A DNA stretch of 64,000 nt from assembly GCF_040802235.1 (NCBI RefSeq), contig NC_133167.1, forward strand, positions 101,542,001 through 101,606,000, read 5' to 3'. The position numbers and the translations under genes are program-made. The notes under the pieces are model-generated. The model ran no database searches and had not been told where the DNA came from. It worked only from the letters and a program-made list of their open reading frames with translations. Origin of the DNA: Manis javanica (taxonomy: Eukaryota > Chordata > Mammalia > Pholidota > Manidae). Below are positions 24,635 to 36,965 of this stretch, in pieces (position 1 is the stretch's first letter; every line of letters begins with the position of its first letter).

Positions 24635-24965
24635 TTTTATTTATTGGACCTTAGCGGACCTTGAGCATTATGCTAAGAGAAATAAATCAAACAGAGAAAG
24701 ACAAATACTGTATGACCTCACTAAAAATGTGGACTCAGAAGAGAAAAATGAACTTAGATACAGAGAACAGATGCGTGGTTGCCAGAGGCAAGGGAGGTGG
24801 GGGACATGGGGGATTGGGTGAAGGGGTCAAAGGGTACAAACTTCCAGAGATAAGTCAGTCCTGGGGTGTGACGTACAGCCGGGTTAAAGAAAAGAAATAA
24901 AATAGCACCACGCCCTTGAACATACATGTAAGTCAACTAAAGAGCGAACACTAAATAATCTATGT
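24635..24965 (+). mobile_element. L1 3' end fragment (plus), laurasiatherian-type tail
   Basis: The blocks tatgctaagagaaataaatc, acagagaaagacaaatactg, tatgacctcactaaaaatgt, cagatgcgtggttgccagag, ggtgaaggggtcaaagggta and aagtcagtcctggggtgtga match the L1 tail typical of many non-primate placental genomes. The ORF2 remnant is out of frame. Confidence 0.75.
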
Positions 24966-25019
24966 TAAATGTTTTTCACTTTATTTCTTAACGTATAAAA
25001 CAGTGCTTTAAAATAATTA

Positions 25020-25300
25020 AGGGAGAAGTCAGACAGGAAGGGCACATACTGTGATTTTACTTGTATGAAATATCCTAAATAGGTAAATCCATAGGGACAG
25101 AAAGATTAGTGGCTGCCAGGGGTCAAAGGGAGGAAGGGCGGTGTGAGACTGTTGATGGGGAACGAGTTCTTTTTGGGGTAAGAATGTTCTGGAACTAGAT
25201 CGAGGTGGTGGTCACACCACTGTCCTAAATGCCACTGAATGCCCACTTTAAAATGGTTAATTTTATGTTAAGTGAATCTTACCTCAATCAAAAGTAATTA
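25020..25300 (+). mobile_element. L1M(A/B)-type 3' end fragment (plus)
   Basis: It shows tgtatgaaatatcctaaata, tagtggctgccaggggtcaa, aatgttctggaactagatcg, ccactgaatgcccactttaa, aatggttaattttatgttaa and cttacctcaatcaaaag. This is the standard order of L1MA/L1MB 3' tails. It directly follows two other plus-strand L1 tails. Confidence 0.75.
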
Positions 25301-25540
25301 ATGAGAGTAAAAAAAACTAATAATTTTAGAACAATTTTTTAAAGGTGCAATAATGGTAATAAAATAATTAGTGATGGTAAAAAAAATAATATAAATGCTA
25401 TACTTTTTGTTTACCTGCTGTTTCTCTTTCTCGGAATTCTGAACGTTCATGCAGCATTTTTGTGAAACCATAAATGACCAAATAAAATAAAAGTCATTTT
25501 CATTTGGAAACCAATGCCAGGACAGCGTTTCTGACGGTTG
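25301..25540. other. AT-rich spacer
   Basis: This is AT-rich sequence between L1 tails and the CpG-rich patch. No feature was recognised. Confidence 0.5.
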
Positions 25541-26015
25541 GCCGTCCCTCTGTCTGTTGGCGTGGTGGTGAGAGGGTGACATGCTGCAGTGCCTCTGAGG
25601 GCCCTGAACGGCGCAGGAGTGGGAGCCGGGCCGGGGACGGAGTGCCCGCAACTATGGGGGGCCGTGCTGCCCGCCTTGGCCTGACGGCCCCTCGGCTCCG
25701 CTGCCGGGGACCCAGCCCGGTTCAGGGGGCGTGCGATGCAGCGTGCAGAGCTCTGGCTCCAACAGGCCTCCGTTCCACCTGTTTCATCGGAGGCACTTCA
25801 GCCACAACGACAGGGCCTGCATGAGGCAGTTTCCAGAAGGATGAGCTGAGAGGAAATTTACTCTCATGCCAGGATTTCGGGGCCCTCCGGCGGCCGGCGG
25901 GGGACTCAGGCATGGCCTCTGCTGCCGGGACCCGCTCGGGCCTGGCCCACCCTGCACGGCTCAAGGAGATGACAGAGTGCACAAGGCTCCGGGCAGGCGT
26001 GGGGTCCCCAGGAGG
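25541..26015. promoter_or_regulatory. Intergenic CpG-rich patch (orphan CpG island candidate)
   Basis: I count 31 CpG dinucleotides in 25561-26010. This GC-rich block is set in an otherwise AT-rich, CpG-poor region. There is no recognisable coding exon, and the nearest gene ends are about 18 kb and 26 kb away. No TATA box or known promoter motif is obvious. It could be a promoter of an unannotated transcript, an enhancer-type CpG island, or GC-rich repeat-derived sequence. Confidence 0.5.
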
Positions 26016-29000
26016 GTGCTGTTCCCCACTCTGCTCCTCCGTGCCCTGTTCAACCTCAGTGACGTGGGGCGATGATGGACCAGCCACCTTGGGGAAGAAA
26101 TCTCAGGCCAGAGAAGTCTGACGCTAGAATGCTGGCAGGCAGGAGCTTTGCAGGACAGCAGGTCCTGCAAACTGGACTGTTCTAGGGCAGGCGCTACATC
26201 CTGAGCGGCTCCCTCCCAGATTCTCTTCCATTCTGAAAAGGTACCAAGCCACCTGCCATTAGGGTTAAAAGCAACAAGGCAAAGCTTCCCCACAAACGGC
26301 CACTATTTTCTAACTCAGAGTCTCCACATATGTCGGTCCAAGGACCAGCGCTGGAATTCGGAAGAGAAAGCTGTCCTTTGCAGGTTTAAGTCAAGAAGCT
26401 ACAACTTCACATCTTCAGCGCCTTCCACAATGACAGAAGATAACGGAAAGCATTTCAGAAACGGAGTCTGGCACCGACTTATGAAACCAAGCAAGAAGTA
26501 TTTATAATTCACCTTCTGAAAACATGCCCCCAGCAGGCTCCAAAAACAGGCACAAATGAAAAGCTGTGAGATACTATTTTAGACTTAAAATGGTGATGTT
26601 AAGAGTCAGATATAATGGAATTAAATTTTCAGCCCTTTAAAGTAACCATAATAAAATAATCTCAAACACTTGACATACTTTTCTTGTAATGCAAGATAGC
26701 ATAACGACAGAGTGGCATCTTTCAGATGGAGCTCTTTAGACATTTGGTCATTTATTTATTCAAATGTGCCAAAGGTGGAGGATAAGCAGGATGAAGGAGT
26801 CAGTGGGAACACAGGGATAAGGGTCTCCCACGGCCCTGGAGTGAAGCAGTCGGGAAACACGAGAAGTGAATAATTACAGCAGACTGGAAAGTACTGCACT
26901 ACAGTGGGGATGCTGTGGGGGGCACAGGGGTCGGGGGAAGGACCCGCTTCTCGCCTGGGGGTTAGGGAAGACCTCACAGCTCAGCCTGAAAGGACTTAGC
27001 CAGGCACAGGGGGAGGTCGAGGCGGCGTTCAGGCACCAAGAACAGGCGGCACGGGCCCCAAAGGAGGACCTGGCAGGCAGGTTCCATGAACCGCAGGCAG
27101 CTCTGGCTGGTGCCCTGCAGATTCCCGTCTTCAAACAGTGTGGCACTCAGATGGTGGGGTTAGACCTGGGGGCAAAGCCCATCCGTCCACTTGTTAGCTA
27201 TGTGAGCAGCCTTCCCCGCCCACACACACCTCACCTCCTTACACGACACACATTTTGGTATAACTGCTCAGCAGTTTCCACACAGAATGTAGAAGCCACC
27301 CAAAGGGCTTCCCAGGGACCGGCTAACATCTCAGAGAACCGGACTCGGTCCTTCCAGGCTGTCAACCTTCGCTTGGGGAACTGAGTTTTCTGCACTTTTT
27401 CAATCTGCATCTTTGGTCAGTACCTTCCGTGACATGGTGCTCATTGGGAAATACTGAAGTGAGGAGAATAGGGACAATGCGGAGAGTTCCATTATTTCTT
27501 TGTGACGCTAGATAGAGTCAATGCAAAACTTTGCCCTTAAATTTGACAGTATATGTTTCCCTTCTGGGAAGAGGTATGCAGTATTCCATGCCCTTTATTT
27601 CTTGAAATGATTGTAACAGTTGATGACAGATTTTTTTTTTTAAATACCTCTGCTTGGGAAAATTATGATTTGGTAACTTGTGTCAAGCTGTCTGCTCTGA
27701 ACCATTATTAGTTCGTGGTCTCCAAGTCTGGGGATCATTGCGCTGTGGTCTGGAATGAAAGGTGGGGGCTCAGTTTCCTGTCTCCTCGGTCAAAAGTAGA
27801 CTAGATCCTGGGTACTTGAGATGCATTCACAGGGGGGTTGGCCAAACAGACCAAAGGCTATGCTATAGGAACAAACTCAGCCTAACATCGAAGAGGCTTG
27901 ACACACAAACGTCTTTCTTCCTCACACTGCACATCCAACATGGGCCAGCAGGGGGCTCCACTCCACATGCGCCCTCAGGGACCCAGGCTCAGGGAGTCTC
28001 CACCACTTGGCAGCGGCACCCTCTGAAACAGGTGGCCTCTGGAGACAGGTGACACATGACGAGAAGAATGAGAGCCACCGAGGGGCTGTTATGGCCACAC
28101 CAGAAGTGACAAACCGTATTTGTACTCACATCCCTTTTGTCAGAACTCAGGCATCGAGGCCCAGGCTCACAGTAAGAGAGGCTGGGAAATGCCAGGGAGC
28201 CTCCGGATCATCAGCAAACATTGTTTCTGCTATACCCGAACTGTAATGGGCAAGATAAATTGATCAAGTGAGTAAGGGCAAGACCGTGAAGCCTTTTGGT
28301 CTCCAGGTTATTGCACTATCCTGGAGGCATCAGAGGGACGTCAGGGGAAGGCTAACATTAAGAGCGTAGCTTTAGAAAACTTAAACTAATCCCAGTATGA
28401 AGAGTGGATTAGAAGAAGGGAGGCCGGGTGAGAGGGTGTTGTCACAGTCTTGGCATTTGGTAACAAGAGCTGTTCTGGTGGGTTGGGACGAGAGTGGAAA
28501 GTAGAAATGAACACTACATTTTCTGCAGAAGATTAATTACCTGGAATGTCAGGATTGGAAATCCAGATTTTGGAGTCAATATCTGAAACCGTGGGAGCCC
28601 ACCAAGGGAGAGAGGCGAGGGGTCCACCCCGCTGCCCCTTGGCAAGCAGGGGCTGATGGGAAGCGAGAAGTCAGCTCCCTCAGGAGAGGCAGGTGTTGAG
28701 AAGGACAGATTTAGATTTGGACATTCTGCAAGTTTCTTATGCAATCTCAGTATGAAAAATCAAGGGACTGAGAATGAAATCGACATTCTTATCTCTGTGT
28801 AATTTTGGAGCTTGCTGTATTTTCCAATTTATCCAAAAGGAAGAGAGTTCCTTTATAATAAGATGTAAGTTAATGTTCTTAGTTTTAAGAAAGGAGAAAA
28901 GGAACATGTCAGATTAAAAGCAAGTTTCCACCTCCATCACCTGTAAAACCAATCCTTCTTCCCTGGGAATCATGCACATTTCAGTCCTGCGACTCCCACC

Positions 29001-29594
29001 CCAACACACAATTCCTGGGAAGCCAGTGCTTCTGGAAACCGGATGTGGGGGTGACTATGTCCTAGCGCACACGCACACGCACATGCACAGAGAAACACGC
29101 AGCACAGAGGCAGCCCCATGATTTTCTCAGGCTTCACATCACGCCCTGACTCATAAGCTTCATGATGAATTAGACTTACTACTTGGAACAGAAAATATCC
29201 CATTCACTGGACGGTATTGCAGACTTCTCTCTTTTTGGTCTTTCCAAACTTTCCCCTTAGGCCACCCACCTCCGATCTTCAGTTCATGAAGCTACTCTTT
29301 AAAAGCCAAGGATTGTGACACGTGAGCTGTAGGGCATGAGAGAACCGTAACCATTCAGAATATAGATGAATAAACACAATTTTCCTCCTGCTATTTTTTT
29401 TTTTGGAAAAGCTCAAAGTCTGTGCCGTACTAGCAGAGCTAAGAGCCTTTTCTTCATGTGTGAGGGATGACACGCTACCACAAACACAGCCTTCCCAGCT
29501 GACACTGCCCGCCCTTGACTCACTTTAGTACTCTCCTCTGTCAACACCGGGGATAAACCTAAGTGAGCTGGTACATCACCACTGAGTAGCCCCG
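26016..29594. other. Intergenic, mostly unrecognised
   Basis: Weak matches to an ancient L2-related repeat occur near 26750-27100 and 28290-28580, but divergence prevents a firm call. There is a short GC-alternating CA/CG tract near 29065-29095. No coding exon or RNA gene was recognised. Confidence 0.4.
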
Positions 29595-29815
29595 CCTGGT
29601 GGTTCAAAGTACTGGCTTTGGCTTTGATCTGATTAGGGTGCAGAGCCTGGCTCTGTCACTCTCTGGCGAGCGTCTCTTCCTCCTCGCGGGTGAAATGCCA
29701 ACAGTGCCCCCACCCCCACCCTATCTGCACAGGGTGGCCGCGACCGCCGACAGAACAGGGAGAGTGCCTAGCCCCGTGCCTCCCACATGGTGAGCCCTCA
29801 ACAAGCCACCTGAGA
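29595..29815 (+). repeat. MIR SINE
   Basis: Plus-strand MIR landmarks appear in order: ggtggttcaaagtactggct, cagagcctggctctgtcact, gcgggtgaaatgccaacagt, and cacatggtgagccctcaaca at the 3' end. These correspond to the tRNA-like head, core and L2-like tail of MIR. Confidence 0.65.
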
Positions 29816-32800
29816 TGTGAGGGAGCAAAGCCCAAAAGCTTCAGCGCGGACAGAGCTCAGCACAGACAAAACTACTTTCACCCGGCCTTGATCCTGACTT
29901 AGATCAGCGCTTCATGCCGCAGGGAGCAGACCGCACTCAGCTTCCCCAGTCTCAGACATCCGGGGTGGGCACAAAGGCACGCGATCAGAACTTTCCTGTG
30001 CATGGCTTGGTCAGTGGGTGAGCACACAGTCTGGAACCTGGAGAAAGAGGTGAGGCCAAGTGACCAGGGACTAATGAGAATAAGGGGGCACAACCCACAG
30101 AGACAGACCCAGCCTGGATGGGCAGAGAATTAGCCAGAAGCGGCGCACAGGCTGCGGTAGGCAGGCATGAGAGCAGGGGTCACCCCCTCGCCTGGATGCC
30201 ACCGCGCCTAGAACCATTCACTGCCCTTGGCTCTGAATTCACTGCTCACCAAGCAATCTACTAAAGGCATGTTCAAATCTCAGGTGAAATTCCAGCAGGA
30301 AAAGGGACATTGCATGATGATTTCTCCCATAACAATCTCCCTTACTCCAATGTAAAATCATGGTTTCTGTTCACTTTGCAAATTTGCGTAAAATAGACAT
30401 TTCAGCAAACATGACTATATATTAACTTTAGCTAAAGCTTCTTGATAGAATTGCTTCATTGCATTCCACAGTATGGAGTTCAACCCATAGTATCCTTTTA
30501 GTGTCCCACGTTAGACAAATAGCAAGTAGAATGTGCCTCACAGTTCATATATGCGAAGTGTAACATTTAGAAAGTCCCTGCTCTAACCCTGCCATGAGAA
30601 AGCAATATTAATTACCTTCTCCTGGCATGGAAAATGACCTGCACCATGAGGATGTCAAACTGTCTTCTTTAATCTGGCACCTGCACTGGAAATGCTAGGA
30701 ATCTATGACACTTACAATTAAATACCTAAAATTACTGAACACAAGTTCAGACAGGGCTAATTTAGAAATTATTGTCAAGACTCACTAAGGAACAGTCATA
30801 ATTTGGGAGAAAAAAAGTTTAAAATAGCAAAAAGCCCCACACAGGACTCTGTGCCTGGTCTCCCCATTTAGGGACTGAACTGAAAGTCAAAGGCATTTAG
30901 TTTATTTAGACTAAAAGTCCCAGAGATTAAAAGACATATGTGATTAAGAAGAGTCTGAAGTATTAAGCAGTTTCTGGAAAAGAGCTGCTATTCGGACAGA
31001 AGAGAAGGAGAAAAAGGTAATGACTGGATCTCCCTTCTCTCCTGGGTTTTGATAAAGAACCAGGAGTTCACCTCTGACAAATGTTATGTGTTAAAGTTGA
31101 CTTTGTGCTTGACAGACATCAAGCTGTTTCCCTGAGACAGAAAGTAGTAAAAGATAAAGGTGTCCAACTATGAGGGAAAAAACAATGTCCCAGGACATAC
31201 TCAAGACTGTCAAGTGTTTTCTAAGTCATCCCTTAAAAATGTCTGAAAAGCAAAAGAAAAACTCCAAGAAGCACCTTTCATATCTTCCAATGAGATGAGA
31301 TGTTGTCTCCCTACTAAGGTCCCCGGCCAAGTAAAAACCTTGCAAACCATTTCAAAGAGATTGTCTGTGAGTATTTGAAATATCAGTATTTAGAATATGA
31401 ATAAATAAAGTACTTTTGAACAAGGTATGACCGATGCAAACCAAAGCTAAGGGAGTGAGAGAGAAGATTAATATAAGAATTTCCCAGGCAGCGTAATGAC
31501 AAAGTCAAACCTGGACAAGATAAGATTGATTTTCTTAGGAAACAAAAACAAAAGAAAAACAAAGCAAAGCCCTGCGCATTAAATCACAAAGCTGAAATCT
31601 CAGCTCAGCAGCTCATGTCTGGACGACGGCAAGTGCGGGCCCATTCCGAAGGCGGGTGTGGCGCTGCAGAAGAGGCTGGTGCGGGAGAATCAGAACATGA
31701 AACCGCTTGGCATCTGCTAACCCATGGCGGCTCCATCAAGGCGCAGGGAAACAGACAGCCAGGCAGAGGGGGGCGGGCAGAACAGGTGTGAGAGGCCAGC
31801 CCCGGTCCTGCGGGCTTTCCACACAAACTCCTTCCAAAGAAAGAAAGAAAACTGGCTCCACGCGCTCTCCAGAGAGTCTTCCGCTCCACAGCGGGGGCCT
31901 GACCTGGGACATATGGAGGCCGGGGTGCTGGCTGCCACCTCCTCCTCATGAAGAACCATTAAAACGAGGTTGCTACTTGTTCTTGACATTTCCGTGACCA
32001 CTTTAAAGGCACAGTCTCTCAGTTCCAAACCTCAGATTACCAGCTCCGGCATCATAAACGCAGAGCGCCTGGGGAAGAACTGTAAAGCAGGTGGTTAGTT
32101 TCTTGGGTGGCCCCAGTTGTCTCTTCCTGAGCTGTTTTCGTGTTTCCTTCCTCTCTACCGCCCACTGTGTGGGGTCTGCCTGTGACAGCTGGGATGGCGG
32201 AGGATGACCCTCCGTGGTTGTGCGTGGCACACGTGTCTGTGGGGCTCCTCTGGCCACATGGTTGTGCACGTCTTGTGCTGCTGGAGGGCCCTCCCTGCGT
32301 GGTGCATCTGGAGAAAGCATCATTTTCAGGACAGTCAGTCCTCAGGGGAGGGAGCCCATCTCTCTGGTTGGAACCTGGAATTTGGAGGGACACCCTCAAA
32401 TAGGACAGAAACACGGTTCTCTGAGCCCTGACCTTGATGGATGGGTATGCTCTCTGCAGAGAAGCCAACAGCTGGGATTTAAGAACCCAGACAAACTGAC
32501 CCACTCAGTGCCAGGGCTTGGGAGCTGGAAAGCAATTAGCTCAGCCTTTGAAAGTAGGGCTGTTTTAATGCTCATACATACTGTGCTGTTTGTTCCCATC
32601 TGCTTCCCCTTTTGGAGGAGTGTCTGAAGCACCCAGGCCTGCCGCAGCAGTACTGAAGGGAGTGCAGGGAAGACAACGGTGTCAGGTTTGGGCAAGAATG
32701 TGCACGTGCGTGCAACACACGTCTGGCGCCAGGCTCAGCAACAGAACCAGTGAAATCCTGGAACCCCAGTGGAAGCCAGAACCTCTGTGAAGGGTGCCTA

Positions 32801-33867
32801 GCTAGTCCTCCCGGCGCGGAGTGTCTCCTTCTGGGTCTAAGCCGTGATTCCGGAATTTGGATTCTGATTCCTGGGTCTGGATTTTGTTTTTATTAGAAAA
32901 GTGGTGATCTTATGTTCCAGGGTCTTTGCTTTCCTCCTTAGGAAAAAAATCAGATCTATTTATGCAGCAAACATGTATTCAAGTTTATTGTGTACTGGGT
33001 TGCAGGAAATGCTCTGGACGCTACGACACAGAGCTTCACTCATGCCCGCAGGGAGCCCGATTCCCACTGCCCAGCACCACCTTCCCCAGCTCCATGCATT
33101 CCAAGCCTTATCCGATTGCGAACGAAAATGTTTTATCCTCTGTTAAAGAAATATCTGATGTCACTTGCAGTCGGGGCCAGTTTCCTAGACACTTAGATCT
33201 TTGTGAGGCCATTTTTTTGGGCACAGATCCCAGCTGACCATAGTCTATTTCATTGCTCTACAACACTGATCAAATGATGGTATTTAGCACTTTACCAAGT
33301 GACTTGATCTGTTTGCCTGTTGAGTAATTAACAGGTAGAAACTTGCCCCACCCCAACTGCCAGGCTCTTAACTGCACCCAGGCCAAGGTCGCAACAACTG
33401 TTACAACAATATCTTGCCCGCTAACAAATTTAAATTGACACAGAGTAGACAACAGACTCAGGGTAATAAGTTGTATTAAATTACCATGACTGTCCTAGCC
33501 TTCGGTGAGATAAATATGCTAATAAAGTCTTTCTGGAAGGGGTGGTCTTACAAAGCAATTGTTTCAAAAGGCAAGACCGAGAGAGGAAGAAAAGGTAGAA
33601 CTGAAAATAAAGAAAATACAGAGGGGTCATCACTGTAGATACTCATAGAAAATCAGGATATTCTATCCTCACTTGTCCAAGTCTGAACTTCCAAGGCCTC
33701 TACCTTTCTTGACCCACCAGGGCCATTTCGGCCTTGGGCTGCCTGCCCAGGGGACATTTATTTCCGTGCTTCAAAAACGCTGCAAAGTTAAAAGAAAACT
33801 GCCTTAAAGGCACAACACTAGAACTACATAATTGAAATTAATTCCAGTTCAATTACATTTCGATTGT
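29816..33867. other. Intergenic, nothing firmly recognised
   Basis: This 4-kb stretch contains GC-richer subregions with overlapping open frames near 31610-32500, but no domain, splice or repeat signature I can defend. An old repeat-like motif (aacatgtattcaagtttatt) occurs near 32970. Confidence 0.45.
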
Positions 33868-34235
33868 AGTAGTTGCTCATACAAAGCACCATAGACCTGG
33901 GGGGCTTAAACAACAGACATGTATTTTCTCACAGCTCTGGAGGCTGGGAGTCTGAGATGAACCTAGGTGCCAGCAAGGATCAATCTGAGGCCTCTCCCCG
34001 TGGTTTGCAGACGGCTGTCTTCACCCTGGTCCTCACACGGTCTTCCTTCTGCGTGTCTGTGTCCTAAGTTCTTAAAAGGACACCAGTCAGATTGGATTAG
34101 GGTCCACGATACAACCTCAGTTTACCTGAACCACCTCTTGAAAGGCCCTGTCTCCAAACATCATCACATTCTGAGGTCCTGGGGGTAAGGGCTTCAACAT
34201 ACCAGCTTTGGGGAGATACGATTTGGCCTGTAATA
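33868..34235 (-). mobile_element. MLT1-type (ERVL-MaLR) LTR, minus orientation
   Basis: Reverse-complement MaLR landmarks are clear and in order: aagcaccatagacctggggg, gcttaaacaacagacatgta, tttctcacagctctggaggc, gtggtttgcagacggctgtc, aaggacaccagtcagattgg, ggccctgtctccaaacatca, agggcttcaacataccagct, ggagatacgatttggcctgt. It is less diverged than the copy at 22225. Confidence 0.85.
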
Positions 34236-34559
34236 TTTATAAAATATATTTTGTCATATGATGATTAAATTTAGAATTCACAAATGTTTTATTTATTTTG
34301 AAACAGTTTGCAGGTTAAAGATTCTTACTTCAGAAGAATCCCGGGGTTGTTCCCAAGGATTATTTTAAAATTACGCCCAGTTATATTGTCCTGCAGACAA
34401 GTAATCACAGGAGAGACTTATTCCTCGCTCACACTTCTCTTCCGAACTCTCCCTTGTCGGATCTAAGCGCCTATTTGACACTTGGGTGTCCCAGGTGCAT
34501 GTCATCCTCAGCAGGTACAAACCCCCAATCCACTCTACCTGCCACTTTCCCCACGGCCC

Positions 34560-35035
34560 CGACGGCAGCCACAGCACTGGCTCAGGTCAAAACCACACAG
34601 TCCAATTCTGGATCTTGAGTTTTCACTCCACCCAAATCTGACGTATATGGAAATCCTGCCAGCAACAACTGCAAACGCATTCATGTCTGCACACTTCTTG
34701 CCTCCTCCCTGCTGAGGTGCATGTGGCTCTGACTCCCTGGAACCTGCTTCGACTGCCTGCTATTCTTGTCCCCTCGGTCTAGTCTCAACACAGCAGCCGG
34801 CACGGGCCTCGTAAATGCGAGTCAGACAATGGCAAACGCTGTGATGCTTTTCCATTTCCCTCAGAGGAAAAGCCAACGCCTCAAACAGTCCTGCGAAGCC
34901 CCTACGCCTGGCTCCCTGTCCCCCTCGGAGCCCATCTCTGCACTGGCTGCCAGCGGAGGGAATCGTAAGGCAGGGGCACCCCGCATGCTGGAAAACCAGC
35001 AAGGCCTTTGTGAATGTAAGCCCCACACTGCAAAT
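34560..35035 (+). mobile_element. LINE-2 fragment (plus)
   Basis: The region around 34830-34960 (tgtgatgcttttccatttcc, ctacgcctggctccctgtcc) follows the L2 order 'cttcaatggcttcccattgc ... gatctggcccctgcctacc'. The downstream aaggcctttgtgaatg fits the next L2 block. It is strongly diverged and its borders are approximate. Confidence 0.5.
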
Positions 35036-35757
35036 CACAAAGGCACCCCCACCCCCCTCCGCAGATCCTTTTGAATTGCTTTCACGCTACTTTTACGTGA
35101 GTAACTCTGCAGGCTGACCCCAGCGAGAGAGTTCAGTAATGGGTAAATGCTTCTCCAAAGCAATTCTAGGGAGATCAGGTAGGAGGTAAAAATGAATCAG
35201 TCCTTTTAAAAAAAAGGGTTAAATTATGCATTCAACATTAGGTCTGAGGAGGCTTGCTGAAACCTGGTGAGGCACAGGCTTTCCAGATAGAAGGTCATCT
35301 CACAAGAAGGGGAGAGCTTTCTAACAGAATTTCAAAATCATAAGTGACTTTAGAAACGATCATTGTGCAGTTAGGAAAAAGCAATAAATTGAGAGGTTAA
35401 GTCCACAGCAAAAAAACCCCACAAAAACACAAAAACCAAAGATCTCTCTTGAGACACCCTATAAGGTAAGGATAATAAAAAATTAAAAAATATGTTAACC
35501 TGCAATGTCGAAAAGACTAGAGAGGGGGTATCTGCATAGGGGTGATTCAAACAAAAACTTTGTAAGGCAGAAAGCCAGTGGAGAAGATGGTTGAACTCTG
35601 CCAGCGGAGGAAATTGCTGCCCGCGCTCACCAGAGGGAATTTGGATGGAAGGGAGGTGTAGGAATTGTACGCTTCAGGATGACAAACTAGGAATGAAAGC
35701 TGAAGCTGAGAACAGTGGATTCTTTAAAGATGAGCAAATTAAGCAATCAATGTCCCT

Positions 35758-35844
35758 AGACGGCTGTGTACCACATGCAGCCCCAGCCCAAAGCGGCCTG
35801 TCGTAGGCATTACAGGCCCACTTAGGGGTGTCAAAGTACACGAA
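35758..35844 (+). repeat. Left copy of an 87-bp direct repeat
   Basis: It runs from agacggctgtgtaccacatg to tcaaagtacacgaa. It matches 38224-38310 at 86 of 87 positions; the difference is C here versus G there in tgtSgtagg. The sequence is unlike any repeat family I recognise. A short 10-bp tandem (taagcattcc twice) follows at 35855-35875. Confidence 0.95.
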
Positions 35845-36284
35845 CACTATTACCTAAGCATTCCTAAGCATTCCAAAGAGATTTCTTTTTGGGAAAATTA
35901 AACAGCCACCCTGCCTCATGGGCCTAACTGGAAAACTCAGCAAATATACGAAGCTCCCAATCCCCATTTAGACCCTTACTTTTAACTATAAATGGATAGC
36001 CTGGAATCAATTAAAAACTTGATGATAAACAGATAGGAACAGATCCCATCCTCTCAGACGGAAGGGATGTGTGAAAAATAGGAAAGGATTAAATAAACAT
36101 GAAAACTCTGGCATCCTCAAAGAAACTGAAGAGCTGCAATTTTACCAATAACATGAAAAGCAGGATGTTTTGATGAAGGAATGGGTACGAAACTAGACAG
36201 AAATTCTTACAAATTAAAAATAGGACAGCCAGTGTGAATGAAATCAATAGGGTGATTGGAAGAACAGGTCAAGGAAATCTCCTG

Positions 36285-36482
36285 AAAAATAATATTGGCT
36301 GGCAGCAAGGAATGATATGAGAGAAATAATACATGAAATGCTTTTTCTGCATGCATTGAGATGAGCACATGGGTTTTTTTCTTCTTTTGTATAAAAATGG
36401 TGTGTTATGTTGATGGGTTTTGTATGTTGAAACTCCCTTGCATTTCGGGATAAATCCCAGTTGGTCATGGTATATATTCTCC
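36285..36482 (-). mobile_element. L1 ORF2 fragment (minus)
   Basis: The plus strand shows the antisense L1 ORF2 signature gaaactcccttgcatttcgg followed by gataaatcccagttggtcat, and upstream aaatgctttttctgcatgca. The frame is broken. It abuts a separate plus-strand L1 tail. Confidence 0.75.
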
Positions 36483-36484
36483 AA

Positions 36485-36965
36485 AATACGTCAGTGTCAT
36501 AAAAGACAACAGGCTATGGAGATATTTCAGGTTAAATGAGGTTCAAGAGACACAGCACATAAACCCAGTATCTGTCCCTAAAGCGGGTATCACGTTGGAG
36601 GGCCAGCTCATGCTGAAAAGGACATCTCTGGCTCAATTGGCAAAAATGGGATATGGATGGTCAGGTTAGGCAAAAAAATATTTTTTTCAGTGTTAGATTT
36701 ACTGACGTTGAAAATAAACTCTTCCTAGTTTTAGGAAATCCACTCACGCATTTCGGGGTAAAAGGTACATAACTTATACTCAAATGGTTCAGAAAAAAGG
36801 AGTGTGTGTGTGATTATAGGAAGAGCGCAAAAATAAAAACAAACGGATCCACTCTCAGTGACAGGGGAATCTGGGTGAATATGTGGGGGTTCTTTGTACT
36901 AATTCTTGCAACTTTTTTGTCAGTTTGAAATATTTTTAAAAAGATAAAAAATATTTGTAAAAGCC
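36485..36965 (+). mobile_element. L1M 3' end fragment (plus)
   Basis: It shows gcaaaaatgggatatggatg, then 'tactcaaatggttcagaaaa'. The tail then reads 'ggggttctttgtactaattc', 'ttgcaacttttttgtcagtt', 'tgaaatatttttaaaaagat', the standard order of an old L1M 3' UTR. Its orientation is opposite to the adjoining L1 piece at 36285-36482. Confidence 0.75.

Noticed and set aside
31605-32504. Cluster of GC-rich overlapping open frames on both strands
   Set aside because: High GC lowers stop frequency. No consistent frame, domain or splice structure supports an exon.
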